Part shown: positions 1-6,791 of the stretch, piece by piece | Numbering within the stretch: position 1 is the first letter of the stretch | How the letters are laid out: every line of letters starts with the position of its first letter | Assembly: GCA_003541895.1 (NCBI GenBank) | Contig: DPLR01000184.1 | Span: 1-6,917 of the forward strand | From: Cytophagales bacterium | GTDB lineage: Bacteria; Bacteroidota; Bacteroidia; Cytophagales; Cyclobacteriaceae | Direction: 5' to 3' | Length of the DNA: 6,917 bases | Translations under genes and position numbers: made by a program | The notes under the pieces: model-generated | What the model saw: the letters and a program-made list of their open reading frames with translations, nothing else | Told to the model about the DNA's origin: nothing | Databases searched by the model: none

Positions 1-1
1 A

Positions 2-358
2 GCGCAGTTCAATAAAGCCAGGAAGAGTTTTGATTTCATTCTTAACACCATCTCCGCTCAGCACGACTACAACGCTTACCTTAACTTACTTAAAACGAAT
101 GGCACTATGGTCTTGGTAGGTGTGCCACCTCAACCCGTTCCAGTACACGCTTTTAGCCTAATTGGCGGAAGAAGATCATTGGCAGGCTCGCTCATTGGTG
201 GCATTAAAGAAACGCAAGAGATGCTCGATTACTGTGCTGAGAAAAACATTGTATCTGATGTTGAAGTAATTGCCATGAAAGACATCAACACCGCTTATGA
301 GCGCATGTTGAAAGGAGATGTGCGCTATCGGTTTGTGATTGATATGGCTACCCTATAA
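2..358 (+). CDS. Zinc-type alcohol dehydrogenase, YahK-like, C-terminal part (5' truncated)
   Basis: This is the 3' end of a gene cut by the window start. The first whole codon begins at base 2, and 118 residues precede a TAA stop at 356-358. The segment resembles the C-terminal part of the cinnamyl-alcohol-dehydrogenase/YahK branch of medium-chain zinc dehydrogenases. Recognisable stretches are FDFILNT near the start, the Rossmann strand GTMVLVGVPP, then the ETQEMLDYCAEKNIV region, and YERMLKGDVRYRFVID at the end. Members are about 350 residues long, so roughly the last third is present. The zinc ligands and the GxGxxG dinucleotide motif would lie upstream, outside the window. Known YahK-like enzymes are cytosolic and reduce aldehydes with NADPH; substrate and cofactor cannot be read from this fragment. 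The gene converges on greB and has no evident link to the nuo operon. The family call is firm, the exact function is not. Confidence 0.88.
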   Translation, partial: AQFNKARKSFDFILNTISAQHDYNAYLNLLKTNGTMVLVGVPPQPVPVHAFSLIGGRRSLAGSLIGGIKETQEMLDYCAEKNIVSDVEVIAMKDINTAYERMLKGDVRYRFVIDMATL

Positions 359-477
359 AGTTAACTTAATAAGTAAGTGGGTATACTATAAATGGCTAAA
401 AATGCATTACCGCATTCACTGGGATTTAATGATTGGTTATTAGAAACGATAGATAATAGTCTCCTGAAAACGGGTTG
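359..477. other. Convergent intergenic spacer, no gene seen
   Basis: These 119 AT-rich bases separate the converging 3' ends of the alcohol dehydrogenase and greB genes. No strong terminator is visible on either strand. The best hairpin is a 5-bp stem (AATGC at 401-405, GCATT at 412-416). A 70-codon reading frame starting at 392 enters the region but runs antisense into greB and looks like chance. Confidence 0.6.
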
Positions 478-951
478 CTATTTCTGGTACTCAATCTTTG
501 TTATCCGCCAAACAAATTGGCTAGAAGTTGTTTTCACGATTGCTTCATCACCCACTTGTTTCTTCAGAAGTGCATGTGCCATGGGCGAATCCATGGATAT
601 GTAATCTTTCGCTCCAATAATTTCTTCACCGCCCACAATACGAAAACGCTTTTTAAGTCCACCTTTATTTTCAATTTCAACCCATGCCCCGAACATCACC
701 TTTCCTTCCTGAAAAGGTGAGTAGTCTACCACTTTCAAGTCATCAATGCATTTCCGTAAATAAAGAATACGTCTGTCAATCTCGCGCAAGCGTTTTTTGT
801 TGTAATGGTAGTCTGCATTTTCAGAACGATCGCCAAGGCTTGCAGCCCAGGCAACTTTTTGAGTGGTGTCGGGTCGCTCTACACGCCATAAGTGATCTAA
901 CTCCGCTTTCAACTTTTCCATTCCTTCCGGAGTAATCATCATTGTTTTCAT
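478..951 (-). CDS. greB: Transcription elongation factor GreB
   Basis: A complete 157-residue protein, close to the 158 residues of E. coli GreB and very similar to it along its length. Gre factors insert a coiled coil into the secondary channel of a backtracked RNA polymerase and stimulate cleavage of the RNA 3' end, so elongation can resume. The N-terminal coiled coil covers about residues 9-75 and contains AASLGDRSENADY (36-48); D41 and E44 match the acidic tip residues that coordinate catalytic magnesium. The basic stretch NKKRLREIDRR follows, as in GreB. The FKBP-like C-terminal domain spans about 82-157, with FGAWVEIEN, KDYISMDSPMAHALLKK and a terminal IEY motif. The start is ATG at 951; ATGs at codons 4 and 5 are possible alternatives, and no clear ribosome binding site separates them. 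The gene is divergent from nuoA. Bacteroidota databases often label this family simply GreA/GreB. Confidence 0.93.
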   Translation of the reverse strand: MKTMMITPEGMEKLKAELDHLWRVERPDTTQKVAWAASLGDRSENADYHYNKKRLREIDRRILYLRKCIDDLKVVDYSPFQEGKVMFGAWVEIENKGGLKKRFRIVGGEEIIGAKDYISMDSPMAHALLKKQVGDEAIVKTTSSQFVWRITKIEYQK

Positions 952-1364
952 CAGAAGTTAAAGGCTCTCTTTTGGAGCGATTAAAGTTGTGAAAGTAAGT
1001 AAAGAATTCTGACAGGCATCTACCGTTGATCTGTTCACAAAAATAAACTTACCTAAGTCGAAGAACTTCAGACCAAAAGGAAATTGTGTTGTATCAAACG
1101 ATTGAAACGGAGGATTAAAATTGTATTAAGTAAATGGCTCGATTTAGTTTGGAATGTTAACACCTTAAAACCCATTGTGGTTTGCAACAATCGCTGATAA
1201 AAACTTTCATTGTGCATAAAATTTATCGGTTGAAAACTATATTAAATTCAGAAAATAGGTGAAATTTGATCGCCTTTTGTAAGGTTAGACAGTTAAATGG
1301 TTATCAAAATTGTAAGTGGTATCCATTTGCTTATAACAAGTAACAAATAACGGCTAACTAAATT
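952..1364. other. Divergent greB-nuoA intergenic region
   Basis: This 413-bp AT-rich stretch contains no convincing coding frame, tRNA or repeat. It must carry the greB promoter (- strand) and probably the nuo operon promoter (+ strand). On the - strand there is one exact match to the Bacteroidota -7 consensus TAnnTTTG at 1038-1045. On the + strand only one-mismatch versions are seen (1144-1151, TTAGTTTG; 1322-1329, TCCATTTG), and neither has a convincing -33 TTTG at the expected distance. A weak 5-bp inverted repeat (ATTGT 1174-1178, ACAAT 1187-1191) is too A/T-rich to interpret. The length exceeds what two simple promoters need, so a longer nuo leader or an operator is possible but unproven. 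Confidence 0.6.
1038..1045 (-). promoter_or_regulatory. Candidate -7 element of greB promoter
   Basis: Read on the - strand these bases give TATTTTTG, an exact match to the TAnnTTTG element recognised by the Bacteroidota primary sigma factor. It lies about 87 nt upstream of the greB start codon. The nearest upstream TTTG on this strand (CAAA at 1074-1077 on +) is 28 bp away, more than the usual spacing of about 19-21, so the -33 element is not supported. Chance occurrence in AT-rich DNA is a real possibility. Confidence 0.3.
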
Positions 1365-1733
1365 ATGGCTTCAGCGCTCGCTCAGTATTTACCAATCGGA
1401 TTAATGTTCATTGTTGCGCTAGGTTTTGTTGTCACCACCATGATCGGTACACATCTCTTGGGTCCCAAAAGAAAAACAAAACAAAAGTTAGATTCCTTTG
1501 AATGTGGAATCGAATCGAAAGGCAATGCAAGGCTTCCATTCAATATTAAGTACTTCCTGGTGGCGATCTTGTTTGTGCTATTTGATGTAGAGGTTATCTT
1601 TATGTATCCTTGGGCTGTAAATTTCAAAGAGTTAGGCATGGCCGGTTTTATTGAAATGATTTTGTTCATTGGTTTTTTATTGATTGGCTTTTTCTACTTA
1701 TTAAAAAAAGGAGCCTTGAAGTGGGAAGAATAA
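1365..1733 (+). CDS. nuoA: NADH:quinone oxidoreductase subunit A (complex I)
   Basis: A 122-residue small membrane subunit of complex I, homologous to mitochondrial ND3. Three hydrophobic helices are visible at about residues 8-31, 62-83 and 93-115. The loop between helices 1 and 2 contains the family hallmark SFECGIES with C47. In ND3 the corresponding loop lies near the quinone cavity and moves between active and resting states. Helix 2 carries the conserved FDVEVIF, with acidic D74 and E76 inside the membrane, followed by YPWA. Length and topology are normal for the family. The ATG at 1365 is the first in-frame start before helix 1; no Shine-Dalgarno sequence precedes it, as is common in Bacteroidota. 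It is the first gene of the operon, and its TAA stop is one base from the nuoB start. Confidence 0.95.
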   Translation: MASALAQYLPIGLMFIVALGFVVTTMIGTHLLGPKRKTKQKLDSFECGIESKGNARLPFNIKYFLVAILFVLFDVEVIFMYPWAVNFKELGMAGFIEMILFIGFLLIGFFYLLKKGALKWEE

Positions 1734-1734
1734 A

Positions 1735-2289
1735 ATGGAAACAGCAACAAATAATATATCGGTAGGAGAGAAGCCCGAAGGCTACGAAGGTGCCGGGTTC
1801 TTTGCTACACGATTAGATAAGGTCGTTGGCCTTGCCCGCAAAAATTCGATTTGGCCTTTGCCTTTTGCTACATCGTGTTGTGGTATTGAGTTCATGGCTA
1901 CGATGGGTGCGCATTATGACTTGGCAAGGTTTGGTTCTGAGCGCTTGAGTTTCTCTCCACGCCAGGCAGACCTGTTAATGGTGATGGGTACCATTGCGAA
2001 GAAGATGGGGCCAGTGTTGAAACATGTGTACGAGCAAATGGCAGAGCCGCGTTGGGTGTTATCAGTTGGAGCGTGTGCTTCTAGTGGTGGAATATTTGAT
2101 ACTTATAGCGTGCTTCAGGGGATCGATAGAATAATTCCGGTAGATGTTTATGTGCCCGGTTGCCCGCCTCGGCCTGAGCAAATCATCGATGGTGTGATGA
2201 AGATTCAACGATTGGTGGAAACAGAATCACTTCGAAGAAGAGATTCTGCCGAGTACAAAGCCTTGTTAAACAAATACGGTATTGAATGA
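1735..2289 (+). CDS. nuoB: NADH:quinone oxidoreductase subunit B, N2 cluster protein
   Basis: A 184-residue peripheral-arm subunit (PSST/Nqo6 family) that binds [4Fe-4S] cluster N2, the last cluster before quinone. The four expected ligands are all present: tandem cysteines C48 and C49 in [13 protein letters not shown]114 in VGACASSGG, and C143 in [10 protein letters not shown]. The segment [18 protein letters not shown] (about 64-81) is also typical of the family. N-terminal residues 1-25 are variable, and the C-terminus is a charged helix. The start is one base after the nuoA stop. The stop TGA overlaps the nuoC ATG (ATGA), which points to coupled translation. NuoB packs against NuoD to form the quinone pocket near the membrane. 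I see nothing abnormal in it. Confidence 0.97.
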   Translation: METATNNISVGEKPEGYEGAGFFATRLDKVVGLARKNSIWPLPFATSCCGIEFMATMGAHYDLARFGSERLSFSPRQADLLMVMGTIAKKMGPVLKHVYEQMAEPRWVLSVGACASSGGIFDTYSVLQGIDRIIPVDVYVPGCPPRPEQIIDGVMKIQRLVETESLRRRDSAEYKALLNKYGIE

Positions 2290-2789
2290 TGGAAGCGGCT
2301 GCTCAGGAAAAAATCATTTCTGTCATCAACGAAAAATTTGAAGGTGAGATCCTGGAGGCGGGAATGATTAAAGACTTCTTCAACATCAATCTGAAAAGCG
2401 AAAAAATAGTCGACATTATTCGGCATTTGTATAACCATCCGGACACCAAGTTTCAGTTCTTAACCACCTTGTGTGGCATTCATTATCCTGATCAAAAGCA
2501 GATTGCGGTCATGTATCAACTGCATAACATGGTAACGAACCAGCGCCTGCGTTTAAAAATATTTTTGCCGGAGGAAAATCCCAGCGTAAAAACACTGACC
2601 ACCGTTTTCGCAGGAGCCAATTGGATGGAGCGCGAAACGTACGATTTCTTTGGCGTAAACTTCGAAGGACATCCCAACTTGAAAAGAATATTAAATGTGG
2701 AAGACATGATCATCTTCCCGTTGAGAAAAGAATATCCCTTGGAAGATCAAACGCGTGAAGACAAAAACGATTTAATGTTTGGCCGATGA
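2286..2789 (+). CDS. nuoC: NADH:quinone oxidoreductase subunit C (30 kDa type)
   Basis: A 167-residue subunit of the 30-kDa/Nqo5 family, which has no cofactor and supports the connecting arm of complex I. The family signature is clear: [19 protein letters not shown] at about 112-130, with ERE at 115-117, followed by LKRIL and a C-terminal PLRKEYPLE. Its N-terminal alpha/beta domain holds [12 protein letters not shown] at about 58-69. NuoC is a stand-alone protein here, whereas E. coli fuses C and D. There are two adjacent possible starts: ATG at 2286 (4-nt overlap with the nuoB stop) and ATG at 2289. They differ by one methionine and cannot be separated from sequence. The stop again overlaps the next start in an ATGA arrangement. 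Confidence 0.95.
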   Translation: MMEAAAQEKIISVINEKFEGEILEAGMIKDFFNINLKSEKIVDIIRHLYNHPDTKFQFLTTLCGIHYPDQKQIAVMYQLHNMVTNQRLRLKIFLPEENPSVKTLTTVFAGANWMERETYDFFGVNFEGHPNLKRILNVEDMIIFPLRKEYPLEDQTREDKNDLMFGR

Positions 2790-3994
2790 GTGAAGTAGAT
2801 CAAATAGTACCAACCGAAGTACAGGAGGAAAAACAATATTCTTACCTGAACCTTGGCCCCACGCACCCGGCTACACACGGCATTTTCCAAAACGTGTTGA
2901 AGATGGATGGCGAAGTGATTGTTGATTCAACACCCACCATCGGTTATATCCATCGTGCTTTTGAAAAATTAGCAGAGCGCAGGCCTTACAATCAAATAAC
3001 GCCAATCACCGACCGACTGAATTACTGTTCGTCACCCATCAACAATATGGGCTGGCACATGACGGTGGAGAAATTATTGGGTGTTGAAATACCAAAACGC
3101 GTTCAATACTTGCGCGTCATTATTATGGAGTTGGCCCGCATCAGCGATCATATTGTTTGCAATGCTGTGATCGGTGTTGATACAGGTGCACTTACGGGTT
3201 TCGTTTATCTGTTTCAGCAGCGCGAACTTATTTATGAAATCTACGAGGAGATTTGTGGGGCACGGTTAACAACGAACATCGGGCGCATCGGTGGTTTTGA
3301 AAGAGACTTCTCTCCCAAAGCATGGGAGAAGATCAATAAATTTTTGACGGATTTCCCTGTGGTTTTGAAAGAGTTTGAAAGTCTGCTCAACCGCAACCGC
3401 ATTTTCATGGATCGCACGATCGGAGCGGGAGGAATTACTCCAGAGATGGCATTGCAATACAGTTTCACAGGCGTTAACCTTCGTGCTGCCGGAGTTGATT
3501 ATGATGTACGGGTGGCAAGCCCATATTCATCGTATGAAGATTTTAATTTCATCATTCCTGTTGGAAAAAATGGTGATGTGTACGATCGCTTTATGGTGCG
3601 ACAAGAAGAGATGTGGCAGAGTGTGAGCATTATTAAACAAGCCATTAAAAATTTACCTGAAGGACCCTTTCATGCCGAAGTTCCTGAGTTTTATTTACCT
3701 CCTAAACAGGAAGTTTATAATAACATGGAAGCATTGATCTATCACTTCAAGATTGTGATGGGTGAAACAGAAATACCAAAAGGTGAGGTTTATCATTGTG
3801 TAGAAGGTGGAAATGGCGAGCTTGGATTTTATTTGATCAGCGATGGCGGAAGAACTCCGTACCGATTGCATTTTCGCAGGCCTTGTTTCATTTTTTATCA
3901 GGCCTATCCTGAGATGATCAAAGGCTCCATGTTGTCGGATGCAATTTTGACAATGAGTAGCATGAATGTGATTGCGGGAGAGCTGGATGCCTAA
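2786..3994 (+). CDS. nuoD: NADH:quinone oxidoreductase subunit D (49 kDa type)
   Basis: A 402-residue subunit of the 49-kDa/Nqo4 family, related to the large subunit of [NiFe] hydrogenases but without the metal-binding cysteines. With NuoB it forms the quinone reduction site. The N-terminal motif LNLGPTHPATHG (21-32) supplies H31, and Y80 in DRLNYCSSP matches the tyrosine. These align at a constant offset with His38 and Tyr87 of Thermus Nqo4, the quinone headgroup ligands. Further family blocks are RIGGFERDFS, NRIFMDRTIGAGGITPEMA, LRAAGVDYDVR and the late GELGFYLISDGG. Length is normal. The very C-terminus reads AGELDA, whereas many homologues end in a terminal arginine (GEVDR type). The start overlaps the nuoC stop by 4 nt, and a 33-nt gap follows before nuoE. 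Confidence 0.97.
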   Translation: MSEVDQIVPTEVQEEKQYSYLNLGPTHPATHGIFQNVLKMDGEVIVDSTPTIGYIHRAFEKLAERRPYNQITPITDRLNYCSSPINNMGWHMTVEKLLGVEIPKRVQYLRVIIMELARISDHIVCNAVIGVDTGALTGFVYLFQQRELIYEIYEEICGARLTTNIGRIGGFERDFSPKAWEKINKFLTDFPVVLKEFESLLNRNRIFMDRTIGAGGITPEMALQYSFTGVNLRAAGVDYDVRVASPYSSYEDFNFIIPVGKNGDVYDRFMVRQEEMWQSVSIIKQAIKNLPEGPFHAEVPEFYLPPKQEVYNNMEALIYHFKIVMGETEIPKGEVYHCVEGGNGELGFYLISDGGRTPYRLHFRRPCFIFYQAYPEMIKGSMLSDAILTMSSMNVIAGELDA

Positions 3995-4027
3995 TTTTAA
4001 ACTTAAGAATGTTGAATTAGAATTTTG

Positions 4028-4567
4028 ATGACTGAAAACAAAACCATAGCATTCTCAGACGAAGCTTTAGCGAAGGCTAAAAAAATTATTGCACGTTATC
4101 CAGAAGGAAAACAGAAGTCGGCAATGCTACCATTATTGCATTTGGCACAAGCCGAATTTGATGGATGGCTTAGTCCAGAAGTAATGGATTATGTTGCCAC
4201 TTTGATGAACGTGAAACCAATTGAGGTGTATGAAGTGGCTACTTTTTACTCGATGTTTAATACCAAGCCTGTAGGAAAATTTCTATTGGAGGTTTGCCAA
4301 ACGAGTTCATGCTGGCTGCGAGGCTCTAACGAAATAGTAAACCACATCAAGAAGAGATTGAATATCGAGGTTGGCGAAACCACAGATGATGGATTGTTCA
4401 CTTTAAAGACAGTAGAGTGTCTTGGCTCTTGTGGAACAGCGCCCATGCTTCAATGCGGTGCCGACTTTCATGAGAATCTTACGATTGAGAAGGTGGATGA
4501 GTTGATCGATGCATTGAAAAATAAAAAAGAAAGAAGTAGTTACTTAAAGTCTTTGGTGAATAGCTGA
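4028..4567 (+). CDS. nuoE: NADH:quinone oxidoreductase subunit E, [2Fe-2S] N1a protein
   Basis: A 179-residue thioredoxin-fold ferredoxin of the 24-kDa/Nqo2 family, part of the NADH-oxidising tip together with NuoF. The [2Fe-2S] cluster N1a ligands are C90 and C95 (VCQTSSCWLRG) and C131 and C135 (VECLGSCGTAPM), with the usual Cx4C and Cx3C spacing. The N-terminal helical part carries LLHLAQAEFDGWL and VYEVATFYSMF, also typical. A lysine-rich tail of about 16 residues closes the protein. I chose ATG at 4028. The TTG immediately before it (4025) could add one residue, but an ATG is the more likely initiator. No Shine-Dalgarno site is evident upstream. This gene sits after the longest gap in the operon and 7 nt before nuoF. 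Confidence 0.95.
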   Translation: MTENKTIAFSDEALAKAKKIIARYPEGKQKSAMLPLLHLAQAEFDGWLSPEVMDYVATLMNVKPIEVYEVATFYSMFNTKPVGKFLLEVCQTSSCWLRGSNEIVNHIKKRLNIEVGETTDDGLFTLKTVECLGSCGTAPMLQCGADFHENLTIEKVDELIDALKNKKERSSYLKSLVNS

Positions 4568-4574
4568 AAATAAA

Positions 4575-5882
4575 ATGGGTAAAAAATTACTCTTACAACA
4601 TATCAACGAACCCGGTATTCAAACTTTTGAAGTGTACCGGAAGATGGGCGGCTATGCTTCAGTTGAAAAAGCACTGAAGACCATGAAGCCCGATGACGTA
4701 ACCGAAGAAGTAAAAAAATCAGGACTGAGAGGAAGGGGTGGAGCAGGTTTTCCTGCAGGTATGAAGTGGAGTTTCATCGATAAAAAATCGGAGAAGCCGC
4801 GCTATTTAGTTTGCAATGCAGACGAGAGCGAACCAGGTACTTTTAAGGATCGCTACTTAATGGAAAAAATTCCTCATGCGCTAATTGAGGGAATGATCAC
4901 ATCGAGTTATGCTTTGGGTGCGAAGACATCGTACATCTACATTCGTGGCGAGTACATGTACATCGTTCGCATTCTCGAGAAAGCAATCGAAGAAGCGTAC
5001 GCGAATGGATTTCTCGGAAAAAATATTTTAGGAACTGATTACTCGCTTGAACTTTATGTTCATCCGGGTGCGGGTGCATATATCTGCGGAGAAGAAACCG
5101 CGCTGCTTGAATCGCTCGAAGGGAAACGTGGAAATCCAAGGTTAAAACCTCCGTTCCCTGCCATTGCTGGTTTGTATGCTTGCCCTACGGTGGTGAATAA
5201 TGTTGAAACTATTGCTGCTGTTGTACCAATCATTAATAACGGTGGCGATGAATATGCTAAAATTGGTATTGGCAAAAGCACCGGTACAAAACTTATTTCT
5301 GCCAGCGGCCACATCAACAAGCCGGGCGTTTATGAGATAGAACTTGGATTACCTGTAGAGGAATTCATTTACTCAGAAGAATATTGTGGTGGCATTTGGA
5401 AGGGAAGAAAATTGAAAGCCGTTGTTGCCGGTGGTTCATCGGTTCCAATTCTCCCCACTAATTTAATTTTAACAACCGCTAAAGGTGAGCCTCGCCTGAT
5501 GACGTACGAGTCACTTTCCGATGGAGGATTTGCAACGGGTACGATGTTGGGCTCCGGTGGATTTATTGTGATGGATGAAACAGCAAGCATCGTAGAAAAC
5601 CTTTACACCTTCGCACGATTTTATCATCACGAATCGTGCGGTCAGTGCAGCCCTTGTCGCGAAGGAACAGGTTGGATGGAAAAAATACTCCACCGCATTG
5701 AAGAAGGTCGTGGCTCGATGAAAGACATTGACCTGCTGGCTGATATAGCTAAGCATATTGAAGGAAATACGATTTGTCCGCTGGGCGATGCTGCAGCATG
5801 GCCTGTCTCGAGCGCCATCCGCCATTTCCGGCAGGAATTTGAAGACCATATTAAACTACAGAGATGTCCCTTGTCAAGGTAA
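4575..5882 (+). CDS. nuoF: NADH:quinone oxidoreductase subunit F, NADH/FMN-binding
   Basis: A 435-residue 51-kDa/Nqo1 family protein that oxidises NADH with FMN and passes electrons to [4Fe-4S] cluster N3. The FMN/NADH glycine-rich loop is RGRGGAGFPAGMKW (52-65). It is followed by CNADESEPGTFKDR (80-93) and the second conserved block GAGAYICGEETALLESLEG (165-183). N3 ligands are C355, C358 and C361 in SCGQCSPCREGT and C401 in TICPLGDAAAWP. The body is AT-rich and uses TTA/TTG freely for leucine. GC and codon style rise in about the last 100 bases, in step with nuoG. The last 19 nt overlap the start of nuoG, so the C-terminal QRCPLSR tail is read out of frame over the nuoG start. That makes the tail short compared with, for example, the 445-residue E. 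coli protein. Confidence 0.97.
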   Translation: MGKKLLLQHINEPGIQTFEVYRKMGGYASVEKALKTMKPDDVTEEVKKSGLRGRGGAGFPAGMKWSFIDKKSEKPRYLVCNADESEPGTFKDRYLMEKIPHALIEGMITSSYALGAKTSYIYIRGEYMYIVRILEKAIEEAYANGFLGKNILGTDYSLELYVHPGAGAYICGEETALLESLEGKRGNPRLKPPFPAIAGLYACPTVVNNVETIAAVVPIINNGGDEYAKIGIGKSTGTKLISASGHINKPGVYEIELGLPVEEFIYSEEYCGGIWKGRKLKAVVAGGSSVPILPTNLILTTAKGEPRLMTYESLSDGGFATGTMLGSGGFIVMDETASIVENLYTFARFYHHESCGQCSPCREGTGWMEKILHRIEEGRGSMKDIDLLADIAKHIEGNTICPLGDAAAWPVSSAIRHFRQEFEDHIKLQRCPLSR

Positions 5883-6787
5883 CCATAGATAATATTGAGG
5901 TTGAAACCGAACCGGGAACAACCATTCTGCAAGCTGCCCGCAAAATAGGAGGGAAAGGGGTTCCGCCTGCCATGTGCTTTTATACCAGCCTGGAGGGCAG
6001 CGGTGGAAAATGCCGTACCTGCCTGGTTAAAGTAACCCGGGGGTCGGACAAAGATCCCCGTCCCATGCCCAAGCTGGTACCTTCCTGCCGGACTGTTGTC
6101 CAGGACGGAATGGTCGTGCAGAACATCACCTCTCCGGAAGTGCTGCAGGCAAGAAGAGCCATTACCGGGTTCCTTCTCCTGAACCATCCCCTCGATTGCC
6201 CTATCTGCGACCAGGCCGGTGAATGTTATCTTCAGGATTTATCTTACGACCATGGCCTGGCCGAAACCCAAACCATCGAGGAACGGCGTACTTTTGTACC
6301 CATTGACATAGGTGATAAAATCAAGCTCCACATGACCCGCTGCATCCTGTGCTACCGCTGTGTGATGGTGGCCGATCAGCTTACCGGTCAAAGGGTGCAC
6401 GGTGTGCTTAATCGCGGCGATCATTGTGAGATTAGCACTTTCATCACCAGGGCCATCGACAACGATTTCTCCGGAAATATGATTGATGTTTGTCCGGTCG
6501 GAGCACTGACCGATCGGACTTTCCGGTTTTCCAGCAGGGTATGGTTAACAAAACCATTCGATGCGTACCGTGATTGCCACAAATGCTCCGGAAAAACCGT
6601 GCTGTGGATGAAAAATGATCAGATACTGAGGGTCACCGGCAGGAAAGACAAATACGGGGAACTGGAATCCTTTATCTGCAATGATTGTCGCTTTGAGCAA
6701 AAAAATGTGGAAGACTGGGTAATCGAAGGACCAAGGATAATAGAAAGACATTCGGTGATTTCACAAAATCATTACGAACAGATGTAA
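5864..6787 (+). CDS. nuoG: NADH:quinone oxidoreductase subunit G, short Bacteroidota-type Fe-S protein
   Basis: A 307-residue protein covering only the N-terminal Fe-S part of NuoG/Nqo3; the large molybdopterin-oxidoreductase-like domain of E. coli NuoG (about 900 residues in total) is absent. Short forms occur in Bacteroidota, and an intact stop precedes nuoH, so this looks natural. Ligand sets in order: [2Fe-2S] at C38, C50, C53, C75; a His-Cys [4Fe-4S] at H108, C112, C115, C121 (HPLDCPICDQAGEC); and [4Fe-4S] at C160, C163, C166 (RCILCYRC) with C210 (DVCPVGALTD). The C-terminal part has two CxxC pairs, C238/C241 and C272/C275, instead of CxxCxxxC...C. Its role is to relay electrons from NuoE/F to NuoB. 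The gene is about 50% GC, and 12 of its 22 leucines are CTG, unlike nuoF, which suggests recent replacement or a join between sources. It overlaps nuoF by 19 nt. Confidence 0.95.
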   Translation: MSLVKVTIDNIEVETEPGTTILQAARKIGGKGVPPAMCFYTSLEGSGGKCRTCLVKVTRGSDKDPRPMPKLVPSCRTVVQDGMVVQNITSPEVLQARRAITGFLLLNHPLDCPICDQAGECYLQDLSYDHGLAETQTIEERRTFVPIDIGDKIKLHMTRCILCYRCVMVADQLTGQRVHGVLNRGDHCEISTFITRAIDNDFSGNMIDVCPVGALTDRTFRFSSRVWLTKPFDAYRDCHKCSGKTVLWMKNDQILRVTGRKDKYGELESFICNDCRFEQKNVEDWVIEGPRIIERHSVISQNHYEQM

Positions 6788-6791
6788 TATA

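Noticed and set aside
398..416. Possible terminator for greB on the - strand (5-bp stem AATGC/GCATT, then a short T run)
   Set aside because: The stem is only 5 bp with mostly A/T pairs and the T run is short; it cannot be told from chance in AT-rich DNA.
392..604. 70-codon + strand reading frame between the alcohol dehydrogenase and greB
   Set aside because: It runs antisense into the clearly real greB over more than 120 bases, has no recognisable similarity, and its composition looks like random translation.
1174..1191. Inverted repeat ATTGT...ACAAT upstream of nuoA
   Set aside because: Five A/T-dominated base pairs with no adjacent supporting element; expected by chance in a region of this size.
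1320..1329. TATCCATTTG as a nuo -7 promoter element
   Set aside because: The spacing between TA and TTTG is 4 bases instead of 2, and there is no TTTG at the expected -33 distance.
5511..5849. 112-codon - strand reading frame opposite nuoF
   Set aside because: It lies wholly inside nuoF and shows no protein-family features; a shadow frame.
5642..6187. 181-codon - strand reading frame opposite nuoF and nuoG
   Set aside because: It is antisense to two genes with complete Fe-S motifs. Its length is explained by the codon bias of the genes above, and the translation has no recognisable domain.
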